From positions 699,501 through 763,500 of the forward strand of contig JAOTOM010005101.1 in assembly GCA_034440615.1 (NCBI GenBank): DNA of 64,000 nucleotides, given 5' to 3'. The notes beneath the pieces are model-generated. The model was given only the letters and a program-made list of their open reading frames with translations, ran no database searches and was not told where the DNA came from. Positions 13,001-25,800 of the stretch are shown one piece after another. This stretch comes from Ashinkailepas kermadecensis. Taxonomy: Eukaryota; Arthropoda; Thecostraca; Neolepadidae. How positions within the stretch are numbered: position 1 is the first letter of the stretch; each line of letters opens with the position of its first letter. The position numbers and the translations under genes are program-made.

Positions 13001-16000
13001 TAGTGTTCGTTTGGTGGTCAGAGCTGCGCCGTCGTAGACAAAACATGCGTAGTCCAACTTTGACCGAATCAGCGAGCGATATAGCTGCAGCAGGGTTGGT
13101 CTATCGGCCCCATACGACGTACGCGCAACCACTTTCAGAACGTTCATAGACTTAAAACACCTATATCTGAGCATTCTAAAGTGATGCCTGTACGTAAGTC
13201 GGTTGTCTAGGAAAACGCCGAGGAATTTGACAGCCGTCTCCGTTGGAATTTCTGAACCATATAGCCTAATTTTGATATCTGGACAGTTTCGACGCCGGCA
13301 AAAATGCACGGCAACCGTTTTTGTCGTCGAGAAGCTGAAGCCATTCACTTTCGTCCAGCGCTCCAGCCTTGCGACAGCAAGCTGCAACTGCCGCTGCAAT
13401 ATTGGTGTTGATGTGCTGGATGACTAGATTGTAAAATCGTCCACGAATAGTGAACGGGATATTGACGGCGACAGGCAGAATCCAATGTCGTTGATGATAA
13501 TGGCGAACGGGGCGACACTGAGCACACTGCCTTGGGGAATTCCGTTGACCTGTTTGTACCACCGTGAGAGACGCTCGCCAACACGGACCAGAAACCGACG
13601 GTTTGCTAGAAAGTTTTGCAGAACGACAACCATACATCCTCGCAGGCCATATCCACGTAGCTTCGTCATAATTCCATGTCGCCATGTGGTGTCGAAAGCA
13701 GCTTCAATAAAAAAAAACACAGCTCCGACATGTCGATGTTGTGCAAAAGCTGCTCGGATTGCAGGATCAAGTGTAACTAGGTGATCAATCGTACTTCTGT
13801 TTTTTTCTTCTAAAACCACACTGTGCATTTGATAAAATGTTCTTGTCCTCCAGATACCAACAAAGCCGAACATTTACCATACACTCCATTAGTTTACACA
13901 TAGATGACGTGAGAGATATGGGGGATGCGAGGCCTTCTCGAGAGGCTCCGCAGCTCACGAGGTGAGCAGCTCTTACCGGTACCTGGGCCGACAGGTGGGC
14001 CACACTCGACTCTCGCAGCCGCCGCAGATGGCTGCTACAGGTGCTGGCTGAAGCTCGTCAGGACGCTGAAAGGCTGTGCGATTCGACTATTCACCCTTGG
14101 CAAAAGCTGGACGGGCTGCGTACTGTCATCGTTCCGCGACTCACCTACTGCCTCCGGCTCGGCGTGCTGCCCAAGGGGCCTAAGGATCCAAAGGGGGCTT
14201 TCTACGTGTCGCTCCGCTGGCGAGTGAAGATAATCCTCGGTGTACCGTGCAGTGCCGCCGGGGCTACTTGCACGCGATTGTCTCGTCGGATGCGTGGGGC
14301 TGACGGAGTTTGTGGCAGAAGCGAACATCTTAATGGCGGCTGCCACGTCGCAACTCCTCTGTTCCTGTGACCCCGAAATAGCGCGGCTCCCCAGCGTCGA
14401 GCTCGAGACCGTGGTCCGCCGTCGGCTCGGCCGAAAGGACCGAGCCGATGTGGCAGCCTACCTAAATGGGCAGCGGATACAAGATGGCGGTGACGTGTCC
14501 TCACGATTTACGCGTACTCGTATCGCCACTGTGGCGCTGGCCTCCCGTGTGGCCATCACCTGGCCCGCTGCTGTCCCCGGCCCGGTGCTCCATGTTGGCA
14601 CCGCGGCTGTAGAGCCACGCAGGTAAGCCTGCACTGTCCGGGGTGCGATCCGCCAACGCGCGCTGGCTGACCTCCTGACCAAGCCACACCAGGGCAAGGC
14701 CATGGGCTGTGTCGCCAGCCAGCCTGTGAGCTCCCATTATATGCATAATGCGAGCTTCATACGGTTTGCCGAGTGGCGGTTCGTGCACCTGGCGAGGCTG
14801 GGCCTCGTGCCGCTTAACGGCTACCAGCGCGGCGCACGGGACCGGCGCTGCCAGCGCTGTGGCTACGCCAGGGAGACGTTGTCAGACGTCTTGAACCATT
14901 GTCGACCGCACAGTGCTGCGTTTCAGTTGCGCCACAACGCAGTGCTGTCCCGTCCCGGAAAGGCAGTGCCGCAGCGTGACTGTACGGAGCTGCTAATCAA
15001 CCAACGGGCTTGGACTATGCCCTCGGCCCGGGACCTAGTTGTGACGCGCGGCAACGAGGTCTCGTTGGTCGATGTTGACATCGCCTTCGAGATTCGAGCC
15101 GCGGCCCTGCGCGCCGCATTGCCGCCGCCGCCGACGGGAAGCTGGCGAAGTATACCCCCTCGTGGAGCAGCTCCGCCAGCAGGACAAGGCGGCCGCGATT
15201 CACGCCTTCGTCGTGAGCTCCTCGGTGCTTGATACCGGAGGAACGAGGCCGTGCTTAAACAGTTATGAGTCAGTCGCTTCCATGCGAAGCTGATGCATCG
15301 CCTGATGGTGAGCGACACCCTGAGGTGGTCCCGTGACGTGTACGTTAAGCACGTCACCGGGCACCGCCAGTACCAGCAACCCACGGTCGTTCGTCACGAC
15401 CGCGGATAGGCAGAGTGTTGCGCTATGCCATGCGGGGCCCTGGATGGAGGGGCGAGGGGCTTTCGATGGTTCCGCTCTGGGGGTTTCTTGCCTCTCCCCA
15501 TGACCCAACCACCCTTCGAGCGTTGCGGCGGCGGCTGGCGCTGCCTGGAACTGCGTTGGGTGCTGCCACCCCGAACCTTTGGCCCGGCCATGTTTTCGCT
15601 GTGAGAACGTGGCGGCCGGACCGCGAGGTGGTGCGACGTTTTGAGTGCTGTGCTGGCTCACGCCCTCGTCGCGCCGGCTCTGCGGGCCGTGGCGCAGGAA
15701 GTGCTTTAACACGTATATTGGTATACTTTCTTGTCTTAGGACGGGCCGTCTCTCGGGGTTTTTATGACCCTTTTGCCCGCCGTGGTCCTTTGTTTGTTTG
15801 TGTCTGTGTTCTTTTACATATGTGTAGTATACTAGTCGTATCATTAGGCTGTGATAATAGCCACGTTTTTACTGTTACGATGTAAATAGTGCATTGCTAT
15901 TATTATGTTTATTATGGTTTTGGTTACGTGCTTGTTGTAACTAGAGGGCGACCCGCCAGACACATTACATGCCATTTTTGCATTTTTAGCTATTGAGCCA

Positions 16001-16812
16001 GTGTTGAGGCCGTGGCCGTGCGGCGCCGGCTTTTAATGTGTTGTATCTTGCTGGCCAGTTTTTCCCGTGAGGATCGGTTAGTTTATGTGGGCTTTAGGGC
16101 GCGTCGACAACAATGGCCATATTGCGCCCACCCGTTAGGATCGGGGTGCGCTCCCGTGCGGCCTACCACCACAGAATTCGACGAGGGGCGCACCAGAACA
16201 TATTGGTTGTGTGGCCGTGTACCAGCGTGGTGCCCGGCCACGAGTGACTGCTCTTGAAATGTCAACTTCCATGGTCTGGTACGCCTCTAAACCCCCCTCC
16301 CATCAGATTGACTTCACCTGTAATGACCTTGGATTCAATGATTTTATCAGCGTAGCCTAGTTGTTTATTTGAAGGTACCCAACGTTTAACCTCAATAATT
16401 GGGTGGTTCCGGCGCTCCTCAAGATAAGCCAAGGGGTGGCGAAAAGTCCCAATTTCAAGGGGCATTTGATACTGGGATAATTTTCACTGCTACAGAATGT
16501 GCATTTGGGGTCTCGAACATCAATACTTCACGTCTCTGATTTTAACTATCGTTGGTCTACCTGATATCTATACTGGAACACAATGATTCACCACTAGAAC
16601 GGACGGGGAGTCAAGCTATACCGAGTCATCTGCTGACCGAAGGTTATACACCAACGCAGCAGAAACAAACGGCAAAATGGCCACAGGTGCCAAATATTAA
16701 GCACGCACCCCCCCCCATATAAATACATTATACAGATACCAATATATATATTGGTTGGTTGGTTATTTGGGTTTAGGGGCGCATCGACTGCGTTGGTCAT
16801 ACAGCGCCCATA

Positions 16813-16879
<67 letters not shown>

Positions 16880-19800
16880 CAGGTCAACCGAAGATCTCAT
16901 ATAGCCACAGATTAAAAGAGACCTCAAGTGATATTCGATATGCATCATCAAGATGGCCGATGCTGCCGGACGCGACTATGTTCTCGTACTGCTATTGTTG
17001 TGGGAACAATTTGCAAGCTGACCGGCTGACACTAACGATACTGACGAACGGTAGTAGTACTATGAATGTGAACTGAAGTAACCCGACAAGAATTGTGCTG
17101 CCATTCGGTGTAACTGGATTAAGCACATTGCAAGGTAACGACATTGCGTTGGAAAACATACCGTTCGAAAGAGCGCAACTTCCCCACTAGCTCCACATGT
17201 TCAGCTCACATTTGACTTTACAACTGGGAGAGTCCCTTTAAGGACTGAAGCCCCATACGACTCCTCTCCGCTGGGTGCCTTACCTCAAATATGGCAGATT
17301 GGTTGTTCTTCCGCAGGTAGTAGGCGAACACGTAAGTATACATCAACGTTACGCGACATGAGCAGAGGATGTCGACTGCCTTCTTGAGAAACTGCACCTG
17401 CAGATATGAAGCGCGTATGTGACCACACACATCAGAAATATTACAAGGTATGTAATAATCAGTAGGGTAAGCAGGAGACAACTCCACGAAGCCTGATTGG
17501 GCGGTGGGTAACATCGCGAGACCGTAACGGTATCAGGACTGTAGCTGCTGCCTGGCTCTGGTTCTGGAAGGCCCTGAAAGACTTGAACCATCGATAAACT
17601 TCGCGTTCGCCGGTTTCGGGTCACAAGAATACCGTACAAACAGCCTGAACAACAGCTGAGTCTGACTTGACCCGTTCCTCTGACCTGCAATAACTCCCCT
17701 TCTCATCCGCCAGGCATCATGCGTCGGCCATGCTTCGGTGTTGCTTGCTTTCCCCTTGGAGAATGACAACTTGACCAAACCGACATGGGTAGTTGGTGTG
17801 ATGTGCATTTGCATAGTAAGGGGGTCAACCTTGGACTGTTTTCCAATACTTTATTACACTCGCATGCGTGCCGTGGACCTGTGTCTGTTCTCTTCGCGAT
17901 GTCATACGCCGATGGCAGCCACACACACCACGAGTGGAGCTTGACCGATGACACGGACTGACCGGCGGCCGCCTTCGACACGGACTGCGCCTTCCTTAGA
18001 CGGAGCGGCACACGGGCAGGTGGTCCGGCGTTACGCCGGACGCTCATCCGCCCGGCCAACCAAACGGCCGCCAACCACACCGGAGTCGCCTCGGCGACAT
18101 CACGCAGATACCCGGGCAGGGTTTTTGCGGGCAGAGCGTGGTAACCCGGCGTACCGCGCTATGCTGATGCTACGAGCCAGGGATATAGAGACGAACCCAG
18201 CCGGTCCGGTCCGGCCTACCCATGCGGAAGATGCAACGGCAATGTCCGACCAGGTTCGATGCGGTGCCAGGTCTGCGGGCGATGGGGGCACGGCAGATGC
18301 GCGGGACTCCAACCCAGAGCTGTCGGCAGGATGACACGCGCGGCCCTCGTCGCAGTGGGATTTGGAAAACCATGAGGGACGACGCCCCCACCCCCACCCC
18401 ACCCGTCCCCGCCGTCGCCCGGACCTGGACTCAGGGCGAGCCCCCCCCCCGGCAACCGGACCCATCAGCAGGGAGGACACTGCCCACACCGGCCAGACCA
18501 CAACGCCGCACGAAGAGCAAGAACTAGAGCAATAAGCTCACCGACTACAGGCGAGTCGACCATTATCCAGTGGGATGCGGACGGCGTCCGATGGAAGAAA
18601 GCCGAACTGCTAAGGTTCTTGGACGATCTGGACGAAGCCAGACATCGTGGCCCTACAGACCAAGCTGACGCCTAAGCTTCCAGAAACGAAGGTACCACAC
18701 TCTCAGGAAGGACCGAGGTCGAGGCCGTCGAGCAGACACCACGGCCGGCGGAGGGGTCGCCACACTCATCAGGGAAGGCACACCGTACACAGTGCTGGAC
18801 AAGAGGATAACGGCAGCAAACGACGACACGACCGACGCCCTCGTGGTAGAGGTCGGGGGACCGCACCACCTGAAGGTCTTAGTTAGTTATTAGGGTTTTT
18901 GGGCGCATCAACTGCGTTGGTTATACAGCGCACAACCACCTGAAGGTCGCAAACCTATACGTGCCGCACATTCACGTGGGAGCGGACACCCGCACTCAGC
19001 ATTTAAAGTGGATTCATATACGAGTGGATTACGGCGAGTAATTTCATCGTCGCCAACACAGGAGCGCCCACCCGACAGAGCAGGTCCCCACCCTTTGGCC
19101 TTTCAGCCCCCTGCATTACCCTCCACCACTCCTCGCTGATCAGCCGCGTGGAATGGGAAACCAAGACCGCGTTATCCTCGGACCACCTGCCCATTGTATG
19201 CAAAATCCAGATAGGAAAAGGAAGAAAGGCCCAGAAAGAGGTCCAGCAAGATGCGCGTACAAGAAAGAGGACTGGACGCTGTTCGAAGAGGAGGTGAAGA
19301 TCTACGGATCGGTGCCGGAGTGGACGGAGGATACCACACCAAAGGAGGCCACCAGCTCACTTGTGACAGCTATCCTGAACCCGGCAGCGGTGATCATCCC
19401 CCGAAGCCCTGATGGACGTTTGAGGTGGATGAGGCGGTGAAGAAGCGGAACGAGCTGCACGCTCGGGTTGCCAGATACCCTGCGATCGGCGGATAATGGC
19501 GGGAGGCGGAAAGGACGGCACGCGACACCATCCTGAAGGCGAAACAGGAGACCTGGCGTAGTTTTACATCTGAGCTCTAGCTGAGGACTGACATCGGGAA
19601 GGTATGAAGTACGGTGCATGCCATTGATGGCCGCGCCACGCCCACCAGACGGAACGGGGAAACCCTGCGATTCGGATATCCAAGGACAGCGCCAAGGCCG
19701 ACGCCTTTATGACAGTGTACAGCAAGACGAGCCACCTCCAACTCAGAGTCACAGAAGACCACCCGATCAGACACCGCCTCACCGACCACCTGCGTACACC

Positions 19801-22800
19801 ATGTCATCAGTGCGGACACCACCGTATCGGCGGCTGCGCCCCCTTCACCAGCACTCAATTACAACAGGAGCTGAGTTGCCTGCCCGCTAAGAAGGAAGCT
19901 GGCCTAGACAAGGTCTCCAACGAAATGCTCGTGCGCCTGGGGGAGTACGGCCGACAGGGGCTCCTCGATCTGATCAACTTCTCGTAGATCAGGGTGGAAG
20001 TGCCATCCGCCTGGGCCAAAGCAGAGATTGTACCAATCCTGAAGAGGCGGAATCCGCCGGAAAAGTGGAGTCGTACAGGCCGATTAGCCTGCTCAGCTGC
20101 ATCGGGAAGCATTGCCAGCGTCTGGTCGACCGACGACCCATGTATCTTCTGGAGGAAAAGAACCTGCTGAACCCCTGCCGGCTGGAATCAAGAGAAAGCG
20201 GCCCACGGAAGCCCAGACTTTGCGGCTGACGCAGACTATCGCGGACGGCATGCGGGAGAAGAAGCGGACGGTGTTAGTATTCTTGTATTTTTTTTCGCGA
20301 GCCTTCGACAAGACATGGAGGACCGGCATCTTATACAAGATGATGAAGATGGGCCTCTCCGCTGCTACACCGCCAGGATCAAGGCGTTCCTGACCGCCCG
20401 CCAGGCCTGCGTTCAACTCAACGGCGCGCGGAGCAAATTCCGACTACTCCAGGACGGTACACCACAAGGCGCAGTAGCATCACCAGCGCTGTTCAGCATT
20501 ATAATAAATGGTATCACCGAGGAAATCCCAGCAGAGGTGGACACAGTCACCCTTAAGCGACGAGCTGAAGATCTACAGTCGCCACCAAGACACCAGCGTC
20601 GCCGAGGGTAGGCTGCAGGAGGCGCTGGAGCGGTGGGCGTCAAGATGGAAGGTGACGGCTAGCCTAGACAAGACAGTTTCAATCGTATTCAGGCTGGACC
20701 CAAGCGAGGCCAAGAGGGAAGCGACCCTCTCCTTTCAGCAGCGACCGATCAGCCATACACCCTCGCTCACCTTTCTGGGTATCACTCTAGACCTCATCAT
20801 GACCTTAAACCACCAAATCCAGACCATCAAGGGACGGATGAAGCAGCGAAATAACATCCTGAGGGCTATTAGCGGGACCACGTGGGAATGGACGCAGTCA
20901 GATCTGCGCAGCGTCTACGTGGCCTTATCCAGGGCGTGCGCCGACTATGCGGCAGGAGCCTGGATACCGGACGTCAGTAGTACTAATATGAATGAGCTGG
21001 AGATCACACAGCAACATACCTGCTGCACAATACCAGGGAGTCTAAGGTACCCCCACGGGCGCGCTCTCCAGAGAAGCCGGCCTAGAACGCTTCACCTACC
21101 GGTGTAAACTATTGGCCGCGATCGCAGTGGAGAAACATTCGCGAAATTCACCGGGGGATCCGATCCAAAACCTCCTCCGTCCCGAACACAGGTCACGGAG
21201 CTGCCTCCATCATGATCGAGGCTGAGCGAGGACGGGCCTGGAGACGACCGCAGCGGCAGGCCTCGACGCCTTCCCCAGGGAACCGCTGATGATCGCGGCC
21301 AGCACCCCTACGTGGGAGTCTACACGAGCGAACGCCACCATCCCCACCAGCCTGACCAGGACCATGCCACGGGACGGATCGGCAGAAGAGCGACGCATTA
21401 TCGCCGAGGAAACCCTACGCCAGCTTCCGGAAGCCGACGTCCTGGTTTTCACTGACGGTTCGGCCACTGCAGTAGCCGGAATTGTCGTGTTTGAGGGACC
21501 GGAGGAAACTCGGAGGATACGGACTCCCGCCGGAAAATACACCTCCAGTTATATCACAAAACTCCACGCTCTCAACGAAACACTTAAACACCTGGAGCGG
21601 CGGTAGCCCGCCTTCGAGACCCCCAAAAACATCCGCGTCTGCACAGACTCCCAGTCCGCCCTCATGCGCCTGAAGACAAGTCCAGCAAGCCAGACGGACC
21701 CGATACAGGACGAGATCTGGACGGGCATGAGGAGAGTCGGCCGCAGACATCAAATAGACGTCCAGTGGGTCCCGGAGCACGCCGTAATCCCGGGTAATGA
21801 AATAGCCGACGGCAAGGCAGGCGGCCACACTGAGCCAAGACCAGATTCCCATCAACCTCAATGCCTCAAAAGCCAAGCTCAAGTTGCACCTGGGATGAGA
21901 ATGGGCCGAGAGCAACCGCGGAACACGACACATAAGCATCGTGGGCCCAGGGAAGATCCGACAAAGAGACAAGCTTGGCCTCACCAGAGCCGAGGGAGTG
22001 ACCCTGGCCCGCCTGAGGACAGGTCACTCCACACTTGTGAGGGCGTACCGACACCGGATTGGCCTGGAGGACGACCCTGCTTGCACTGGATGCGACGACG
22101 GGGAGCCGGAAGACGTCGACCATATGATGAACAAATGCCAAGCCACGGCGAGACTCCGACACATCTTCGGCCGCCACGGTCCGTCTGACGGAGGCCTTCG
22201 CCGACTCAGATACGGTGATATCGTTCCTGAGGCGACTGGGACGTCTCTGACGCCCCCGATATAGACACGGTCCAAGACCGGAAGGACAACAACACCACGA
22301 ATGGAGGCTGAATGCTCTTAGGGTTTGATCAAAGTGGTGCGTGGGGAATGGGTACCGTTTTCTTCGAAGTCGTGCCTTTCATTGAGCATAATAGAACTGA
22401 TGATGCTATTGGTGAAGAGTTGGGCATATCTACTGCGTATCAATATACCACCCATCCCTTACTCACACCACGGTTGCACTCACACGAACTCCTCTATACA
22501 CAAAAACCGAATCGCCGCAGCTATCATGACTGTTCAATGCCAGCTAGCCAAACGTTGCTTGATTTATCGCGTCTGCGGGCACCTCTACTGTCTATGCCTG
22601 TACGTCGATTACAATATATTTGAACACTGGTGTCGAATCATCATACCAATCGTTTCCTATGAGCGATGTATGCTCAGCATTTTTACAATAATACCGCATG
22701 ACATCGGACGCCGTCACTACGCCAACATGCATCTGTTTTATCAGGGAAGTGTCATGACGTTAGGCGTCATGAGCGGACATAATACCGGTGGTGCCGCTCT

Positions 22801-25800
22801 GGTAGTGGGTTTATAAAGGAACACCACCAGAGTGGGCTTGCAATTATTAACGCTATATTCTAGCTTCTAGAGGAGGTGCGAGTGATGTCCAATCGTCAAA
22901 TCTGAACAGCATTGAAACAATCTCTCTTGTAATGTGTAGTTCGCTTTATTATTAAATAATTTCACCCTGTCACTTTGCCCTCAAAGTGAAATGGGAGCAA
23001 TTGGCCACTCAACATCTTGTAATACAAGGTGTCATACATCTTCTGTGTGATGCGCTGACAATTTCCAATGTTCTTAACTAAACGAAAATCGAACGTGCTA
23101 CGTTTTGATATCATCTTGAATAAATGTCATGAAGTTTTAACCCTGCCATTTTTTTGCACTCAATTCAAGGATTTGCGTCCAAAATTATCACATTGTATCA
23201 CTTAAGTTGTATATCAGATGTTATACATTAGCGAATTAATTTCCAATGGTCTCAAATAAACCGACATAAAATCAGCTGCCTTGTGATGCCAAGCTCGACT
23301 CCTATTATAGATATCTAACCCTGCCATTTTTCATCTTTCGACATGAAGCTTTCAGGTATTATTGAGGTTCTGGTACGGTTCGATACACGTCAAGCGCCGA
23401 CATTTGCTGCCTAGAGCATCCGTAGGGCCGCCGAGCGGGGGCACGGCAAAAATAAAGTTCCAGCCATGATCAATACCAAGCAACATCGTGTCGCCAAAAT
23501 CGTGTAGGAGAAATGCACGATTGTAGATGCATTCTTCATTCAACGCCCATAGCGTAATGTTCTTCAACAATATCGAGGGAATCTGTCGGCCTCAACTCCA
23601 ATGGTTGCGGAAATAATGCCAGGAGCATCACCTATCGTTTCAAATTTGAAAATCTGCCCGTAACCTTGGCGTTGGGGCCCATTAACGTTCAAGGAATGGC
23701 TCCGCGCCCCACCATATCATGAAGTGCGGGCGGCCATGACGGTGGGCCGCAAGCCGCGGGCGACGCCACCGGCTGCCCGCCGTTTATGACGAATGAAGAC
23801 CAGATAATAATTATAGAAGACAATAAGCAAAGTAACAATATGCACAATATTATCACTGTAATTGGCAATGAAATTGACGTTTGAAGGCCAGCTAACTTTA
23901 ATAAATGCACTTCGCATCATCTTTTATGGAGTCTCATAAATTGTAACTATATTCTTCGCGCACACACTAGTGAGTATCCAGGCGTGCTTGTCGCGGACGC
24001 ATATTTCAGAGTTCTTGAATGGCATCAGGGACCTACATGTTTTCTTTCTTTACTCGAGATCTCCCCGATGTCCGCATTAACATTGCGTCTGACGCCTAAC
24101 GTTAGCCCTATTCACTCGATCTCGTGAAGTGCCCTAAAGCCGAAATAACCCTAATAACTAATCCCCGATGTCCACATTAACATTGCGTCTGGCACATAAC
24201 GTCACAACTGGGACGTTCCACGAGAGGTCGACCGGCAAAAATGCAAATTAACACCACGCATCTCCGAATTTGACATGAATAAATGCATAGGGTTACCTAA
24301 TGCTCCGATTTAAGCTGTACCAGCTTCAGCTATATCACATCAACGGTTGAGGAGTTAAATCCTCCGGTATTTCCCTGGCATTCGGTATATGGCTAATATT
24401 TGCCTACTTGATCTCCAAAGAAAATAATTTACGTAGTAGAAAAGCGTTCACATCCGTGTTGGCTTTGGACTGAGGAATATATTAGCTGGTTCGGATTTTT
24501 TTATCTGGACCTATGGCGCCTTGACCTTAGGTTATCTGACCTGACCTTGACATGATGGCAGATAAAGCCTTTTTTCTCTTCTTTGATCATAAGCTTTTAC
24601 TAGTTGCATCAATATGTGTTAAACAAAATTACAGATAGGTATTTGCCATCAAAGTATTATTATTTTCTGTCCTCTACCCATATCCTGTCTTTGGCCGCCA
24701 AAGCATGTGTATCAATATAAAAACAGTTGATATTGCAATCCAGATTCGTTTCACATCTAGGTGAAATGGCATCAAATGGCTCTTCCAGCAGAGACGCAAG
24801 CCAATTTTCCTAAGTCCGGGTGCTGTCACCTGACCCTGACCCTGACCTGACCTGGCCTGGACCCGACACAGAGGGGTAGATGAAAGCAGGGTATTCGCAC
24901 AGATCGACGAGCTGCGCAAATACATATTAATCATGGCATCTTGGCTAACCCATGAAGCACACCACACGGAACACTGTTCCTTCTAAAGGATATTTTCATT
25001 TCCTGCTTGGTTTTATTGCGCATGATAATGCGATGCTAAAATAAAACTCGCTTAATAGCCGTGATAAACAGGGAGTCACGAGATACGTGAGTCGGGAGAC
25101 AAGAGAAGCGACGTCGTATTTGTGTGTTTCACGTGTCGTGGTGACTGGCTGCTAATCAGGCATAGCTAGTTGGTGGAGGATTTTTATTTATTTATAACCA
25201 TGCATTAAAGACAACGCATTGTGTACCGTTCGCCATCCCTGCGCCCCAGACACTGCGTGCTCGCTGGCTACTGCGGCACGCATATTGTGTGCATATGCGC
25301 TTACCGCTACAACGCAATATTAAGTATTAAATATCTTGTCATCAAAGAATTGACTTCTGATGGAATCATGGATTGCTGTGTGCAGCACAAATAGCAACAG
25401 ATGCAGCTGCAAAGATGCAACAGCTGCCCAGGAGGGAAAGTTGTGATGTTCTTTTTAACTTTGGTGAAAAAGGAGTAAGGTGGTGAGATGAAGTTACATG
25501 AGGAAATCTGCTATAATCTGATTCGGTAAGTACTGGCCGCTACTGGCTGGCTGATAAGATACAGTCACGGGACGCTTTCGTCGTCATGCTAAGCCAAAGC
25601 ACAGTTCTGTTAACCCAGCACGATATTTTTAAAAAATCCAAAGCGGCGCTTTCAGCGATCTTAGAGATGCAGTTCCTCCGACGGAGGTGATAGTCGTCAG
25701 TGATTTCTCCGAACATTATTCCTTCATCGTGCAAGACCAAACCCATGGCTTCCATTGGGATGCCATCAAAGCCACAGTGCACCCGTGTGTCGCCTATTTG

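Larger units (their letters stand above)
11733..13925 (-). mobile_element. I-like non-LTR retrotransposon, 5'-truncated and decayed
   Basis: The order on the minus strand is reverse transcriptase (about 13925-12833), RNase H (about 12570-12200) and a C-terminal zinc-knuckle region (to 11733). RNase H plus a [13 protein letters not shown] and [19 protein letters not shown]-terminus points to the I/Nimb group. The element ends abruptly at about 13925, where an oppositely oriented R2-like fragment starts. It lies in ARIH1 intron 8, in the sense orientation. Confidence 0.88.
17945..22264 (+). mobile_element. Ingi-like non-LTR retrotransposon, near full length but decayed
   Basis: The order is 2A-like motif, zinc finger, apurinic-type endonuclease, reverse transcriptase, RNase H and a CCHC-type C-terminus. 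This combination is known from the Ingi group. Reading frame changes many times. A mini-retroposon (18865-18948) has inserted into the endonuclease. It lies in ARIH1 intron 7, antisense to the gene. Element limits are approximate. Confidence 0.85.

Noticed and set aside
15263..15844. 193-codon antisense frame
   Set aside because: Shadow of the GC-rich R2-like 3' end; the sense strand explains the sequence.
22325..22816. 163-codon open frame
   Set aside because: No recognisable family, composition like the surrounding intron, and within an ARIH1 intron on the opposite strand.
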